DNA of 64,000 bases from Mucilaginibacter pedocola (GCF_002013915.1 NZ_MBTF01000034.1:62001-126000); one strand, 5' to 3'; shown: positions 22,682 to 32,913, numbered from the stretch's first letter. The notes: generated by a model from the letters alone, not told the origin. Program-made: numbers and translations.

Positions 22682-23278
22682 ATGTCTAAGGCAGCATTAT
22701 TACGCGACGCCGAAACGTATGTTACCCAATTGCTAAGCAGCCAGCTATCTGCCGATATGCATTTCCACAACATGGTGCATACCCGCCGTGTGGTTGCTGC
22801 CACTAAGGACATAGTAGCACACTCGCCCATAAGTAAAAGCGATGCCCGCATTGTGGAGATAGCCGCCTGGTTTCATGATACGGGGTACTGCTATGCCTAC
22901 GCCGGGCACGAGGACAGCAGCATAGCCATTGCCGCTACGTTTTTAACTCAGCAGGGTATGGATGAAGGTTTTATAAATAAAGTAACCGGCTGTATCCGCG
23001 CCACACAAATGCCGCAAAACCCGCAAAACCTGCTGGAGCAAATACTTTGCGATGCCGACCTGTACCATCTATCAGTCCCCGAATACACAGAACGTTCGGC
23101 CTTACTTAGGCGCGAATGGGCTATACGCCTAAAAAAAGCTTACACCGATAGGGAGTGGACACAATCTAACATCAGCCTGCTTACACACCATACCTACTTT
23201 ACCAATTACGGCAAAACCGTGCTGCAAAAACGCAAGCTGGATAATATTGATGCCCTGCTGGCTAACTTCCCGAAATAA
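22682..23278 (+). CDS. HD-domain metal-dependent phosphohydrolase
   Basis: 198 residues, soluble. The HD-domain pattern is complete: His33 in HNMVHTRRV, His65-Asp66 in AAWFHDTGY, an HE pair (GHEDSS, 76-80), and a distal Asp in LCDADLYHL. HD proteins of this size hydrolyse phosphate esters of nucleotides or cyclic nucleotides; the substrate cannot be read from sequence. The upstream 180 bases are AT-rich and divergent from the leader-peptide promoter. The next gene is on the same strand after 120 bases but seems separately transcribed. Confidence 0.88.
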   Translation: MSKAALLRDAETYVTQLLSSQLSADMHFHNMVHTRRVVAATKDIVAHSPISKSDARIVEIAAWFHDTGYCYAYAGHEDSSIAIAATFLTQQGMDEGFINKVTGCIRATQMPQNPQNLLEQILCDADLYHLSVPEYTERSALLRREWAIRLKKAYTDREWTQSNISLLTHHTYFTNYGKTVLQKRKLDNIDALLANFPK

Positions 23279-23421
23279 GCGCCTATGGTTGTATAAAGTT
23301 TGCATTCATTTTCATAACTTTATCTGTTGGCTTCCGTAAAAAAGCCATACAAGCAACGCCGAACAACCCGACCCTGCAAGGCTGCTGCACCAATAAAACT
23401 CATGTGCTTATCACGATATTA

Positions 23422-26400
23422 ATGAAGGTAAAACGTATACCTTTTTTTGCAAACTTTCTGTGCACGGCAAAAAGCTATCAGCTTATTGTAACCTTATGCC
23501 TGTTAGTTCTGCTATCGGGCGTACCCTACTTAGCACAGGCACAATATCAAAACGCACATAAAAGCACCCTCACTATTAACGACGGGCTATCGCACAGTAA
23601 TGTAAAATATATTTTTAAAGACCACCTGGGCTACATGTGGTTCGCTACCGATGACGGGCTCGACCGTTACGACGGCTATTCGGTAAAGGTATACCGCCAC
23701 CAGGCAAATAATAAAGGCTCACTCAAAAGTAATAACATAACCACTATTGCCGAAGACCCTGCCGGCAACCTGTGGGTTGGCACCGGCGGCGGCGGACTAA
23801 GCCTTTATAACCGCAATACCGATTCGTTTAGAAATTTCGATATCAATGATAACATCGATAACGCATTGTCCAATAACGACATATCGGCAATTTATATCGA
23901 TAGCAAGAAGAACTTTTGGGTTGCAACCTATTCGGGCTTAAACCTGATGAACCCTAAAACCCATCTGTTCAAGCGGTACTTATACGTAAAGCATAAAGAT
24001 TATATCCCCGAACACCATATTTATGGGGTGGTAGAAGATGTGGCAGGCCTGCTATGGCTCGCTACGGATGGGGGGCTGCTCTGTTTCAACCCGAACACAG
24101 GGCGATATGTAAACTTTAAGCATAACGATGCCAACCCTAACAGCCCCGGCAGTAACCACCTGCGCGCTATATACAAAACTCCGCAGGGCAATTTATGGCT
24201 TGGCAGCACCGATAACGGGCTCGACCTTTTTAACATCCACACCAAAACATTTACGCACTACGGCCATCAGCCCGGCAATAAGAATAGTATTGTAAACAAT
24301 ACCATTTTCTCGCTAACGCCAACAGGCAAAAACAAGCTTTGGGTAGCTACTGAAGAAGGCTTGGAGTACCTGGATATGGAGAAAGGCACTTTTGACCATG
24401 ACTATAACAAGTACCTCGATAAAGTAAATTCGATAAACTATGTGCTTGAAAGCGATAACATCCTTTGGGTGGGTACCTTCGAGATGGGGGTCATAAAATA
24501 CAATAATAACATATCGTCTTTTCCGCATTTTAACAACAAGCTTTCGCAGCCCGGCGAACTATCGAACAACCATGTATTATCCTTTGCCGACATTGGCAAC
24601 GAGATATGGGTAGGTACAGATGGCGGTGGCTTGAATTTCATGGATAAAACTACGCATGCCATCATGCATGATAAGGCATCGGTAACTGGCAGTAAGGTGC
24701 TATCAATATTAGAAGACCGTAACCGAAAAATATGGATAGGTACCTATGGCGGCGGTTTGGATGTGTTGGATAGCAAAACACACAGGGCACGCCATTACGA
24801 CAAAGGCGATGGCCCCAACCAGATAAATAATATATCGGTATTCGCATTAGCAATGGATAAGGTTGGGGATGTTTGGTTGGGGATGGACGAAGGCGGGGTT
24901 AACGTTATGCACAATGGCGTGGTTACAAAACGTTACAGATATAATATCAATGATACGTTACACTGCTTGAGTAACGACGATGTGCGCGCTATTTATGCCG
25001 ATAGGCGCGGCAATATGTGGATAGGCACGTTTGATGGGCTTAACCTTTATAACCCGGCTACCGATAATTTTAAGCATTATAAAGTGTTTAATACGGGGCT
25101 TACCCACAACACTATATCATCCATTTTAGAAGATAGCCGCGGCATAATGTGGGTGGGTACATTGGGTGGCGGCTTAAACATGCTGGATAAGGCGCGCCAT
25201 AAATTTATCCAATACAATTTCCCTAATGGTGGCATTTACTCCATTATAGGTTCGGTACAGGAGGATACGCTGGGATATTTATGGGTAAGTACCACCAATG
25301 GGCTTATCCGCTTTAAACCGGGCACCGGCGATTTCAGGCATTTTACTATTGTAAATGGCTTACAGGGTGCCGAGTTCAATACCGGCGCAGGTTTACGCCT
25401 CCAAAACGGCGGCCTCCTTTTCGGCGGGCTAAACGGTTTCAACGTTATCAATCCGCGGCATTTGCCCTTCAACAACCATGCCCCTGCGGTAAGCTTTAGT
25501 GGTTTGCAATTGTTTAATAAACCCGTGGCTATAGGCGAAAGCTCGCCGCTTAAACAGGCTATTTCGCAGGCGAAGGAAATAAGGCTGAACTACAAGCAAT
25601 CGGTAATTACGCTGGAGTACACAGCACTCAACTACACCCTATCCGACCTTAACCAGTACGCCTACAAGTTGGAGGGCTTTGAAAAAGACTGGAACTACGT
25701 AGGCGGGCAACGCAAAGCAACCTACACCAACCTGGAGCCGGGCACCTACACCTTTAAGGTAAAAGCCGCCAATAACGACGGTGTTTGGAACACCACGCCC
25801 GCAAGCATCAAAATAGTAATAGAGGCGCCGTTTTGGATGGAGAACTGGTTCCGTGCGGCTATGATAGTATCGTTAGCGATGTTATTTTACGGCTACTACC
25901 GTTTCCGGCTGAACGACGTTAGCAAGAAAAAAGAGATACTGGAGCGGCTGGTAGAACGCCGCACCGCCGAAATAAAAAAGCAGGCTAACGAACTACAGGA
26001 CCAATCTGAAGAGCTTACCGCCATAAACGAGGAGCTACAGGCACAATCTGCCGAGTTGCGCAGCCAGCGCGAACAGGAACTGCAAGCCCGTATGGAAGCC
26101 GAAAGCGCCAACAAAGCCAAGAGCATCTTTTTGGCTACCATGAGCCACGAGATACGCACCCCCATGAACGGCGTAATGGGCATGGCATCGCTATTGTGCG
26201 AAACAAACCTCGACAGTGAGCAGCGCGAATATGCCGAAACCATCCGCATCAGCGGCGAAAGCCTGATAAACGTGATAAACGATATCCTCGATTTCTCGAA
26301 GATAGAATCGGGCGAGATGGTGATCGATGCGCACGAGTTTAACCTGCAGCAATGTTTGGATGAGGTATGCAAACTGTTCAGCAGCCAGGCAACCAAAGCG

Positions 26401-27270
26401 AATATCAAACTTGCCTGCCACATAGATAAGGGCGTACCCGAAACCATCATCAGCGACCGACTGCGCCTAAAACAGGTGTTGGTGAACCTGGTGGGCAACT
26501 CGGTAAAGTTTACGCGTGAGGGTGGCGTTACCGTAAACGTAAAAGCTCTGCACCACCGCGGCGAAGAACTAAAGCTTGCCTTCGAGGTGAAGGATACGGG
26601 GGTTGGAATATCGGCAGATAAGCTTTCGAGGTTGTTCAAACCCTTTTCGCAGGGCGATTCGTCAACCACGCGCAAGTACGGCGGCACCGGGCTGGGGCTT
26701 GTAATATGCGAGCGGTTGGTTGAACTGCTTGGCGGCACCATGAACATCGAAAGCGAACCCGACAAGGGCACCAACGTACTGTTTAGCATGCTTTGCAGTA
26801 CGCCCAAACAGCAGGAATTACCAAAAGCAAATCCACAGGCGAATCAAACGGGCGCTATCAGTACCGATTTTGCCTCTAAGTTCCCCATGAAGATATTGGT
26901 TGCCGAGGATAACCCCGTTAACCAAATGGTGATAAAACAAGTGCTTAAGAAATTTGGCTACATACCCACGCTGGCACACAACGGCAAAGAAGCCTTTGAA
27001 GCCACCCAAGCCGAAAATTACGACCTGGTACTGATGGACGTACAAATGCCCGAGATGGACGGCTTGGAAGCTACCCGTAGCATTCGCAGCCAAAACGCCC
27101 ACCAACCCATCATCATGGCAATGACAGCCAGCGCTATGCCCGAAGATAAAATAGCCTGTCTGCAAGCCGGCATGAACTACTTCCTATCCAAACCCATCAG
27201 CTTTAACGAGTTACTGGTATATTTGGAGAAAGCGTTCAAGGATAATATGGGGGTTGGGGCGAAAGTGTAG
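23422..27270 (+). CDS. Hybrid two-component sensor kinase (Reg_prop, Y_Y_Y, HisKA, HATPase, REC)
   Basis: About 1282 residues. The ATG at 23422 gives the better signal/anchor start (MKVKRIPFFANFL); the ATG at 23404 is 6 codons earlier. A periplasmic two-bladed propeller of Reg_prop repeats fills about 50-720 (recurring LWVGTGGGGL / MWIGTFDGLN blocks). Then come a Y_Y_Y domain (about 725-800), a TM helix near 815-835 and a coiled coil. HisKA follows with SHEIRTPMNG (His near 910), then HATPase_c (DTGVGIS, GGTGLGL), then a C-terminal receiver with VLMDVQMPEMDG (Asp near 1206). No AraC HTH follows, so output needs a separate partner. Such sensors usually detect oligosaccharides in polysaccharide use. 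Confidence 0.93.
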   Translation: MKVKRIPFFANFLCTAKSYQLIVTLCLLVLLSGVPYLAQAQYQNAHKSTLTINDGLSHSNVKYIFKDHLGYMWFATDDGLDRYDGYSVKVYRHQANNKGSLKSNNITTIAEDPAGNLWVGTGGGGLSLYNRNTDSFRNFDINDNIDNALSNNDISAIYIDSKKNFWVATYSGLNLMNPKTHLFKRYLYVKHKDYIPEHHIYGVVEDVAGLLWLATDGGLLCFNPNTGRYVNFKHNDANPNSPGSNHLRAIYKTPQGNLWLGSTDNGLDLFNIHTKTFTHYGHQPGNKNSIVNNTIFSLTPTGKNKLWVATEEGLEYLDMEKGTFDHDYNKYLDKVNSINYVLESDNILWVGTFEMGVIKYNNNISSFPHFNNKLSQPGELSNNHVLSFADIGNEIWVGTDGGGLNFMDKTTHAIMHDKASVTGSKVLSILEDRNRKIWIGTYGGGLDVLDSKTHRARHYDKGDGPNQINNISVFALAMDKVGDVWLGMDEGGVNVMHNGVVTKRYRYNINDTLHCLSNDDVRAIYADRRGNMWIGTFDGLNLYNPATDNFKHYKVFNTGLTHNTISSILEDSRGIMWVGTLGGGLNMLDKARHKFIQYNFPNGGIYSIIGSVQEDTLGYLWVSTTNGLIRFKPGTGDFRHFTIVNGLQGAEFNTGAGLRLQNGGLLFGGLNGFNVINPRHLPFNNHAPAVSFSGLQLFNKPVAIGESSPLKQAISQAKEIRLNYKQSVITLEYTALNYTLSDLNQYAYKLEGFEKDWNYVGGQRKATYTNLEPGTYTFKVKAANNDGVWNTTPASIKIVIEAPFWMENWFRAAMIVSLAMLFYGYYRFRLNDVSKKKEILERLVERRTAEIKKQANELQDQSEELTAINEELQAQSAELRSQREQELQARMEAESANKAKSIFLATMSHEIRTPMNGVMGMASLLCETNLDSEQREYAETIRISGESLINVINDILDFSKIESGEMVIDAHEFNLQQCLDEVCKLFSSQATKANIKLACHIDKGVPETIISDRLRLKQVLVNLVGNSVKFTREGGVTVNVKALHHRGEELKLAFEVKDTGVGISADKLSRLFKPFSQGDSSTTRKYGGTGLGLVICERLVELLGGTMNIESEPDKGTNVLFSMLCSTPKQQELPKANPQANQTGAISTDFASKFPMKILVAEDNPVNQMVIKQVLKKFGYIPTLAHNGKEAFEATQAENYDLVLMDVQMPEMDGLEATRSIRSQNAHQPIIMAMTASAMPEDKIACLQAGMNYFLSKPISFNELLVYLEKAFKDNMGVGAKV

Positions 27271-27295
27271 GGGTAAAGCTTAGCTAATATTCGTT

Positions 27296-28378
27296 TTACT
27301 GCCTGTCCAGCCTCGTTGGCTTCTCTCCCGGAAAACCGAATAATAAATACATTTTCCCGCCTTCGGTATTAAATGTAATGTCGGCTTTCTCGTTCTCATA
27401 CATAAAAAAGGCATTTTTACCATAGGGCACCAACTGGGTAGGTAAACCTTCGTTCTCGGTAAAGTATAGGGCATTCCCTTTGGCGTAAATTTTAAACTTA
27501 TCCGTTTTGTTACCAGCAATGGTGTAGTTGCCTGCATATTGTTGCAATGTGGTGGCTGGCACCGTAATTGGCGTGTGCATTTTGCAATAGCCAAAGGCAA
27601 TGGCATTTTGCATTACCTGTGCCAAAGCGGCGCCATGGTTAGCATTGGGGGCAATGGCGGTTTTCACCACCAGTCCTTTCGCGTGGCGGCTATCCAGATA
27701 GGTTTTAAAGTCGGCAATGTTTTTTACGTTGTTATGCTCGTATGAGCCTACACCAGCAAACACACGGCAGTTAAGGTCGGTATGGTTGGCGAAGTATTTT
27801 TTTGCGGACGGGATAAGGTCGTTCCCCTCGTTACCGGGTGCGCCGATGAATACCATATCAAAAAGTCCGGGATGTTGAAACAACACCATCGTAGTAAACA
27901 TACCACCGAACGAATAGCCATACAAAGCTTTATTATCGTTAACGCGGTACTTGCTTTGTATAAAGGGGATAACCTCCTGCTCAATAAAGCTTATGAACTT
28001 TGGTCCGCCGGTTTCGGGGTTTAGGTCGCGGCTACGTTTGTTTGGGCGGCTGCCGTAGCCAATGCCTACTATAAGGGCTTCGGTGGTTTCATAATCCTGC
28101 CGCAACATGTTGAAGCAGTTCATGGCAACGGTCATATTCCAGTCGCCATCCGTCATGTACAGTACGGGGTATTTGGTTTTGGTAGTGTCGTAGCCCGGCG
28201 GAAAATGCACATAAATGGTATAATCCTCCCCTATCACCTTCGAGCTGTACTCCCATTTCACCATCTCCTTATCTGTAAACACCGCAGGCATATCGCTCTT
28301 TACCTGCGCAATTGTAGTTTTAGCGAAAAAGAAAAGGGCTATCATTAGCAGGCAACGTTGCAGGGCTGGGTTGTACAT
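27296..28378 (-). CDS. Exported alpha/beta-hydrolase (esterase D/IroE-like)
   Basis: About 360 residues from the ATG at 28378, which starts a signal peptide (MYNPALQRCLLMIALFFFAK, cleavage near TIAQ); the 19 earlier codons are not signal-like. Putative-esterase fold: YTIYVHFPPGYDTTKTKYPV, YMTDGDWNM, then the nucleophile elbow GYSFGGMF (Ser), a late Asp, and NHGAA with the catalytic His. A C-terminal beta-rich domain of about 100 residues (IPVPATTLQQYAGNYTI-like start) is shared with many Bacteroidota esterases. Periplasmic hydrolysis of a siderophore or sugar ester is possible; the substrate is unknown. Confidence 0.87.
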   Translation of the reverse strand: MYNPALQRCLLMIALFFFAKTTIAQVKSDMPAVFTDKEMVKWEYSSKVIGEDYTIYVHFPPGYDTTKTKYPVLYMTDGDWNMTVAMNCFNMLRQDYETTEALIVGIGYGSRPNKRSRDLNPETGGPKFISFIEQEVIPFIQSKYRVNDNKALYGYSFGGMFTTMVLFQHPGLFDMVFIGAPGNEGNDLIPSAKKYFANHTDLNCRVFAGVGSYEHNNVKNIADFKTYLDSRHAKGLVVKTAIAPNANHGAALAQVMQNAIAFGYCKMHTPITVPATTLQQYAGNYTIAGNKTDKFKIYAKGNALYFTENEGLPTQLVPYGKNAFFMYENEKADITFNTEGGKMYLLFGFPGEKPTRLDRQ

Positions 28379-28457
28379 GGTAGTGAGGATTAATGCTTTA
28401 AAAGCAAGATAGCATTTAAACCCTTTTGGTTGCACAATGGCTCAAATAAATCTGCCG

Positions 28458-28766
28458 TTAATAATACTCCTCAGTGCTCGCTACCAAATTCAGTATCTCC
28501 AGTTTGGGTTCCACCTCCAGTCCGCTTGCCCAAAGTTCGTCGGCAAATTTTTTGAAGGAGGCTAATTGCTGTAATTGCTGGTGGGCTTCTTCGCTCTCCA
28601 ACTGGTCGAAATGCATGAAGGTTTTACCATCGGGCAGCAGCCAGGCGCCGTATTTAATACCGGGATGGTTAAGGGTTTTCAGCTCAGCTACCACGGCAGC
28701 TATATTTTGCTGATTGATAGGCGCATATTGCGCAGTGGTGGTGTATTGCACGCGGACTACTTTCAT
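28458..28766 (-). CDS. Small dimeric alpha-beta barrel protein (ABM-like)
   Basis: 102 residues, soluble, no signal. Pattern: a first strand MKVVRVQYTTTAQYAP, helix NQQNIAAVVAELKTL, strand KYGAWLLPDGKTFMHFDQLE, helix HQQLQQLASFKKFADELW, last strand EPKLEILNLVAS. This is the ferredoxin-like layout of antibiotic-biosynthesis-monooxygenase/EthD-like small proteins. Catalytic residues are not defined in this group. Confidence 0.7.
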   Translation of the reverse strand: MKVVRVQYTTTAQYAPINQQNIAAVVAELKTLNHPGIKYGAWLLPDGKTFMHFDQLESEEAHQQLQQLASFKKFADELWASGLEVEPKLEILNLVASTEEYY

Positions 28767-28867
28767 GGCGGGTTTTGTATTGGTTTATACAATAATACCA
28801 AAATAGCCCACCTGTAAAAAGGGGCAATAGTGCCACAAGTACGGCTTTACTGCGACAAGCAGAATAA

Positions 28868-29137
28868 CTAATGCTTCACTATATAATCGAACCAAACATA
28901 AAGTTGGTCGAAAAGCGGACCGGCGGTGAGGGGTTTGCCCTTTGTGGTGGTCATGCGTACATAGCCTTCCACATTATCGGCAATAATTTCATCGAGCCCT
29001 ACCACCGGGGCATCTTTGGGGAATATAAAGCGCACGCGCAGTTTACCCTTAACGCGTTCGGTATGGCTTTGCACTTTTATAAGGTGTGCATCGTCGCCTT
29101 CAAGCAAAGTAATGTGGCGTGTATCCGCTAAACTCAT
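28868..29137 (-). CDS. Hypothetical protein, about 89 aa
   Basis: I chose the ATG at 29137 (MSLADTRHITLLEGDDAHLI); a longer frame from 29164 exists. Mixed beta/alpha, no signal, no recognised family. It contains GKLRVRFIFPKDAPVVGLDE. It lies between the ABM-like gene and the divergent NIPSNAP gene. Confidence 0.6.
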   Translation of the reverse strand: MSLADTRHITLLEGDDAHLIKVQSHTERVKGKLRVRFIFPKDAPVVGLDEIIADNVEGYVRMTTTKGKPLTAGPLFDQLYVWFDYIVKH

Positions 29138-29287
29138 ATGGTTAAATGCCGCTTGCATATGCAAATAAAATCAAATCGCGTACCAAAAGGCAGGGGCAAA
29201 CAACCCTGTTGCCAAAGTTTTTTCACCCTATTTTATTTAGTGAAAAATACTATATTGCCATATCTTATAAACCAAACAACATTCGGA

Positions 29288-30076
29288 ATGAAAAGACGCT
29301 CTTTTGTTCGCTCGGCAATGGTTGCCGGTGCAGCCGCTTCGTTAGCTACCACAACAAGCAAAGCCGCCGAGCCACCAACAACAGCCGAATACTACGAACT
29401 GCGCAGCTACAGCCTTAAAACCGCTGCCCAGCAAGCGTTGGTAGAGGGTTATTATAAAGATGCCGCGATTACCGCCTACATGCGTGCTGGTGCAAAAAAC
29501 GTTGGCGTATTTACCGAGCTAAAGCCCGAGGGGCAAACCAAATTATACGTGCTTATTGCCTACAGCAGCCTTGCCTCTGTAGCGCAGGTTGCCGATAAAC
29601 TGGCAGCCGACAAAGCCTACCTGCAACAGGCGCAAGCATACTTAAATGCCCCCGCAAGCCAGCCTGCTTATGAGCGTATAGAAAGCTCGCTAATGAAAGC
29701 CTTTAAGCACAGCCCCATACTGGAAGCCCCTGAAAAGAAGACCCGCATTTTTGAGTTACGCCAATACCAAAGCGCAAGCGAGGCTGCCGGGCAAAAAAAG
29801 ATACAGATGTTTAACGATGAGGGCGAGATAGACATTTTTAAGCGCCTTGGCTTTAAGCCCGTATTTTGGGGCGAAACCGTTATTGGTCCGCTGCGCCCCA
29901 ACCTTACCTATATGGTAACTTTTGATGACCTGGCGGGTAAGGATGCACACTGGAAAGCCTTTATTGACGATGCCCAGTGGAAAAAAATAAGCGCCGTGCC
30001 CGAATATGCCGATGCGCTGCTGGTGAACAAGATAACATCAACCCTGCTGGTGCCAACGGCTTACTCGCAAATTTAA
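29288..30076 (+). CDS. Exported NIPSNAP-family protein
   Basis: 262 residues from the ATG at 29288; the longer frame from 29138 is discarded because the later start gives a twin-arginine signal (MKRRSFVRSAMVAGAAASLA, cleavage near SKA). Two ferredoxin-like NIPSNAP halves follow: EYYELRSYSLKTAAQQALV (about 32-130) and IFELRQYQSASEAAGQKKIQ (about 150-255), the latter with the conserved FWGETVIGPLRPNLTYMVTF. NIPSNAP proteins in Bacteroidota are often exported by the Tat route; activity unknown. Confidence 0.9.
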   Translation: MKRRSFVRSAMVAGAAASLATTTSKAAEPPTTAEYYELRSYSLKTAAQQALVEGYYKDAAITAYMRAGAKNVGVFTELKPEGQTKLYVLIAYSSLASVAQVADKLAADKAYLQQAQAYLNAPASQPAYERIESSLMKAFKHSPILEAPEKKTRIFELRQYQSASEAAGQKKIQMFNDEGEIDIFKRLGFKPVFWGETVIGPLRPNLTYMVTFDDLAGKDAHWKAFIDDAQWKKISAVPEYADALLVNKITSTLLVPTAYSQI

Positions 30077-30146
30077 GGGCGGGTATTTTATATATACGGC
30101 TATGGCAATTTTGGTAGCTTTGCAGCAATAACAACATACAAAGCAC

Positions 30147-30407
30147 ATGCAAGAGCCATTTGACGTACTGGTGAACGGCGTAGTTTACTCCGTTTTCCCC
30201 GAAGAAGATAATATATACACCATTTTTAAAGCCGGTGTAGAACTTGGTAAAATAGAAAAAGACACCGAAAACCTGTGGCTGAAGCTTGACCCCGAAACCG
30301 AGCTACCCGTATTTAATAACGACGACGAAACCAACCGCATAGGCGCAGCCATAAACGCTTATGTGCCCGAGGAAGAAGACGAGGAGGACGAAGAGGAGTT
30401 TGAATAA
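30147..30407 (+). CDS. Small acidic protein, 86 aa
   Basis: 86 residues with a strongly acidic tail (EEEDEEDEEE). The start MQEPFDVLVNGVVYSVFP is beta-rich. No signal peptide and no known family. Similar short acidic proteins are common in Sphingobacteriales and remain unnamed. It follows the NIPSNAP gene by 70 bases and could share its transcript. Confidence 0.7.
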   Translation: MQEPFDVLVNGVVYSVFPEEDNIYTIFKAGVELGKIEKDTENLWLKLDPETELPVFNNDDETNRIGAAINAYVPEEEDEEDEEEFE

Positions 30408-30501
30408 AGGGAGGGTGTTTGGTGCCGGTGGATAAAGGGCTTCGACAGGCTCAGCCTGACAGGTGATGATGCAAAACCATTAACCCCAATAATAACCAAT
30501 T

Positions 30502-30867
30502 ATGAAAAAAGTAAGTTTACTTGCAGTACTGGTACTGGCACTAACCGGCTTCGCATTTAAAGCATCGGCACAAACGGGCTTCCCCGGCAAATGGGATGTA
30601 TTGCTTAAAGGCACCCCGCAGGGCGATATCCACATGATGGTGACCCTGAAAGACAGCGTAAGTACCCTAAAAGGCAGCTACGAAGATTTTGCCAGCAAAG
30701 CTAACACCCCGTTCACCAAGGTAGAAAAGAAAGATGACAGCGTATCGCTATTCTTCACCGCCCAGGGTTACGACCTTACCCTGGTACTGAAACAAGCTGA
30801 CGACGACCACCTGGAAGGTTCGCTGATGAGCATGTTCGAGGCTACCGCGGTTCGCGTTAAACAATAA
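30502..30867 (+). CDS. Exported hypothetical protein, 121 aa
   Basis: 121 residues with a signal peptide (MKKVSLLAVLVLALTGFAFK, cleavage near ASAQ). The mature part is beta-rich (GKWDVLLKGTPQGDIHMMVT, then LKGSYEDF and LVLKQADDDHLEGSLM), a lipocalin-like or small beta-barrel pattern seen in unnamed Bacteroidota secreted proteins. It is followed by a strong bidirectional terminator. Confidence 0.75.
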   Translation: MKKVSLLAVLVLALTGFAFKASAQTGFPGKWDVLLKGTPQGDIHMMVTLKDSVSTLKGSYEDFASKANTPFTKVEKKDDSVSLFFTAQGYDLTLVLKQADDDHLEGSLMSMFEATAVRVKQ

Positions 30868-30886
30868 AAATAGCTTATCCTGAAAT

Positions 30887-30920
30887 AAAAAATGCCCGGG
30901 CGATGTGTCCGGGCATTTTT
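30887..30920 (+). terminator. Bidirectional intrinsic terminator
   Basis: AAAAATGCCCGGG (ending 30900) pairs with CCGGGCATTTTT. The T tract follows the stem on both strands, as expected between convergent genes (30502-30867 and 30940-32913). Confidence 0.92.
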
Positions 30921-30939
30921 GTTATTGGCAAATAGCTAT

Positions 30940-32913
30940 CTAAAGCATTTTTAGCTTGATGACCTTGAAGGTAGAAGGTGCTACCGTTAAGCTAATGGCT
31001 TTGCCTTTCACGGCGATGCTGCTTTTAACAGGAACAATTGCCTTCGGCTTATCTAACGAGTTGTACTCGTCCCTTTTTCCCGAGGTTAAGGTAACCACAG
31101 TTCCTGCAGCAGCAAATGCTTTGGCACCACTGATGTTAAAGGTGACAGGCTGTGGCTTATCGCCCGCGTTTACAAATTTGATGATGAGTTCTTTGGTAGC
31201 CTTATCTACCACTGCCGAAGCGTAGCAGCTATCCTGCCCGGCAACGGCTTTGCCATCAACCAGTAAAGGCACGGTGTAGCTGCCTTTGTTTAACGAGTAC
31301 AGTTGCTGCACATAGTAGTTAGGTGTAGCGTACGAGCGCAGATTATCGAACCATATCAAATCTGGTGCCCATTGCCAGCCATCTACATGGGCGAACAGCG
31401 GGGCGTATGATGCCATCCTTACCACATCGGCATTACGTTCCAGCCCCGTCATAAACGCAGCCTCGGCAAGAGCGCTTTCCCAGTTGTTCTTCTTCAGGGC
31501 ATCGCCGGTTAAAGTGCTGTGCGCAGCGTATTCGCCCGCAAATATTTTGGGGCCGCTGCGGTCGTAGTTATCGTAGCGTTTGGCGTTATCTAAAAACCAT
31601 TTTGGCGATTTGTAATAGTGTTCGTCCAACAAGTCGGCATGCTGGCTACGGAAGAATTTATCGAGGCGGGTAAACTCCTCACCCTCTGGGAACGGACCAA
31701 CACTCGATACGATGCTCACATAAGGGTATTTTGCCTTGATAGCTTTGGTGAACAGTTTCCAGCGTTCGATGTATTGTTCGCCCCATTGTTCGTTACCAAC
31801 GCCCAGCAATTTCAGGTTGAAGGGTTTGGGGTGCCCCAAATCTGTACGCAGCTTACCCCATTTAGTATCGGCGCCGCCATTGGCAAACTCGATCAGGTCC
31901 AGCGCATCCTGTATGTACGGGTCAAGCTGGTCTACGGGCACCAGTTGCCCGGTATTGAACTGGCAAGCCATACCGCAATTGAGTATGGGCAGCGGTGTTG
32001 CGCCAATATCTTCTGCCGTCATAAAATACTCCATAAAACCCAGCCCGAAGCTTTGGTAATAATCGGGGGTAGAACGTTGGGTAAACTCGGTATTCCAGCG
32101 GTTTATCAGCGTTTCGCGTTTATCAATAGCGCCGATGCTTTTCTTCCACTGGTATCGGTTAGCCAGGTCGCGCCCTTCTACGATACACCCACCGGGGAAA
32201 CGCAGGAAACCGGGCTTCATATCGGCAATTTTCTGCACTAGGTCGGCACGCAAACCACCGGGGCGTTGTTTCCAGGTATGCTGCGGAAACAACGAAACCA
32301 TATCCATCTCCAACGTACCTTTACCTTTCAGCAAAACATACAGCGATGCTTTGTCTTCGGTAGCCGATGCGGTAAAGTTTACTTTATACTTTTGCCATGC
32401 GGCAGATGTTGGTGTTAAACTCCCCTTACCTATCACATTGCCTTTTGCATCGCGTAGCTCAACCGTCATGGTTATAAACGCAGCGGTCGTTTTCCGCGCC
32501 GTAATGGTAAAGTTATACACCTCTCCTTTGGTAATACCCATGCCGCGGAAACCTTCGTTAGCCAATCCGTAGCTGCCTGTTGCAGCATCTGCTTTCACAC
32601 GTAAATAGTGGGCATTCTCGGGGCGTTCGGCGGTACGGTCTATCACTTCCAGTTTACCGGAAGCGCCACCTGTTTGCTGTTCTTTCCAACCCATCAGCGG
32701 CGTACCAAACTCGAACGAGCGGTTCTTCACCAATTCGGCATACACACCACCATCGGCAGCAAGGTTTATATCTTCAAAAAATATCCCGTACATATTGGGC
32801 GATATCTGCGCCTTGGGCATAGCAGCATCAATAGTATACGTTTTGGGCGATTGGGCAGCAGCTTGCAACAACGCAGCTGCAAATGCAACAGACGGCAGTA
32901 GTTTTTTTAACAT
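30940..32913 (-). CDS. GH51-type alpha-L-arabinofuranosidase
   Basis: 657 residues with a signal peptide (MLKKLLPSVAFAAALLQAAA). A carbohydrate-binding beta-sandwich lies at about 60-215 (YGIFFEDINLAADGGVYAEL, then GGASGKLEV). It is followed by a TIM barrel with the acid/base Glu in LLGVGNEQWGEQY (near 373) and the nucleophile Glu in IFAGEYAAHS (near 460), then the C-terminal arabinofuranosidase beta-domain. It should cleave terminal arabinofuranose from arabinan or arabinoxylan in the periplasm. An AT-rich perfect inverted repeat lies just upstream (32989-33019). The nearby hybrid sensor kinase is a possible regulator, which is inference. Confidence 0.93.
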   Translation of the reverse strand: MLKKLLPSVAFAAALLQAAAQSPKTYTIDAAMPKAQISPNMYGIFFEDINLAADGGVYAELVKNRSFEFGTPLMGWKEQQTGGASGKLEVIDRTAERPENAHYLRVKADAATGSYGLANEGFRGMGITKGEVYNFTITARKTTAAFITMTVELRDAKGNVIGKGSLTPTSAAWQKYKVNFTASATEDKASLYVLLKGKGTLEMDMVSLFPQHTWKQRPGGLRADLVQKIADMKPGFLRFPGGCIVEGRDLANRYQWKKSIGAIDKRETLINRWNTEFTQRSTPDYYQSFGLGFMEYFMTAEDIGATPLPILNCGMACQFNTGQLVPVDQLDPYIQDALDLIEFANGGADTKWGKLRTDLGHPKPFNLKLLGVGNEQWGEQYIERWKLFTKAIKAKYPYVSIVSSVGPFPEGEEFTRLDKFFRSQHADLLDEHYYKSPKWFLDNAKRYDNYDRSGPKIFAGEYAAHSTLTGDALKKNNWESALAEAAFMTGLERNADVVRMASYAPLFAHVDGWQWAPDLIWFDNLRSYATPNYYVQQLYSLNKGSYTVPLLVDGKAVAGQDSCYASAVVDKATKELIIKFVNAGDKPQPVTFNISGAKAFAAAGTVVTLTSGKRDEYNSLDKPKAIVPVKSSIAVKGKAISLTVAPSTFKVIKLKML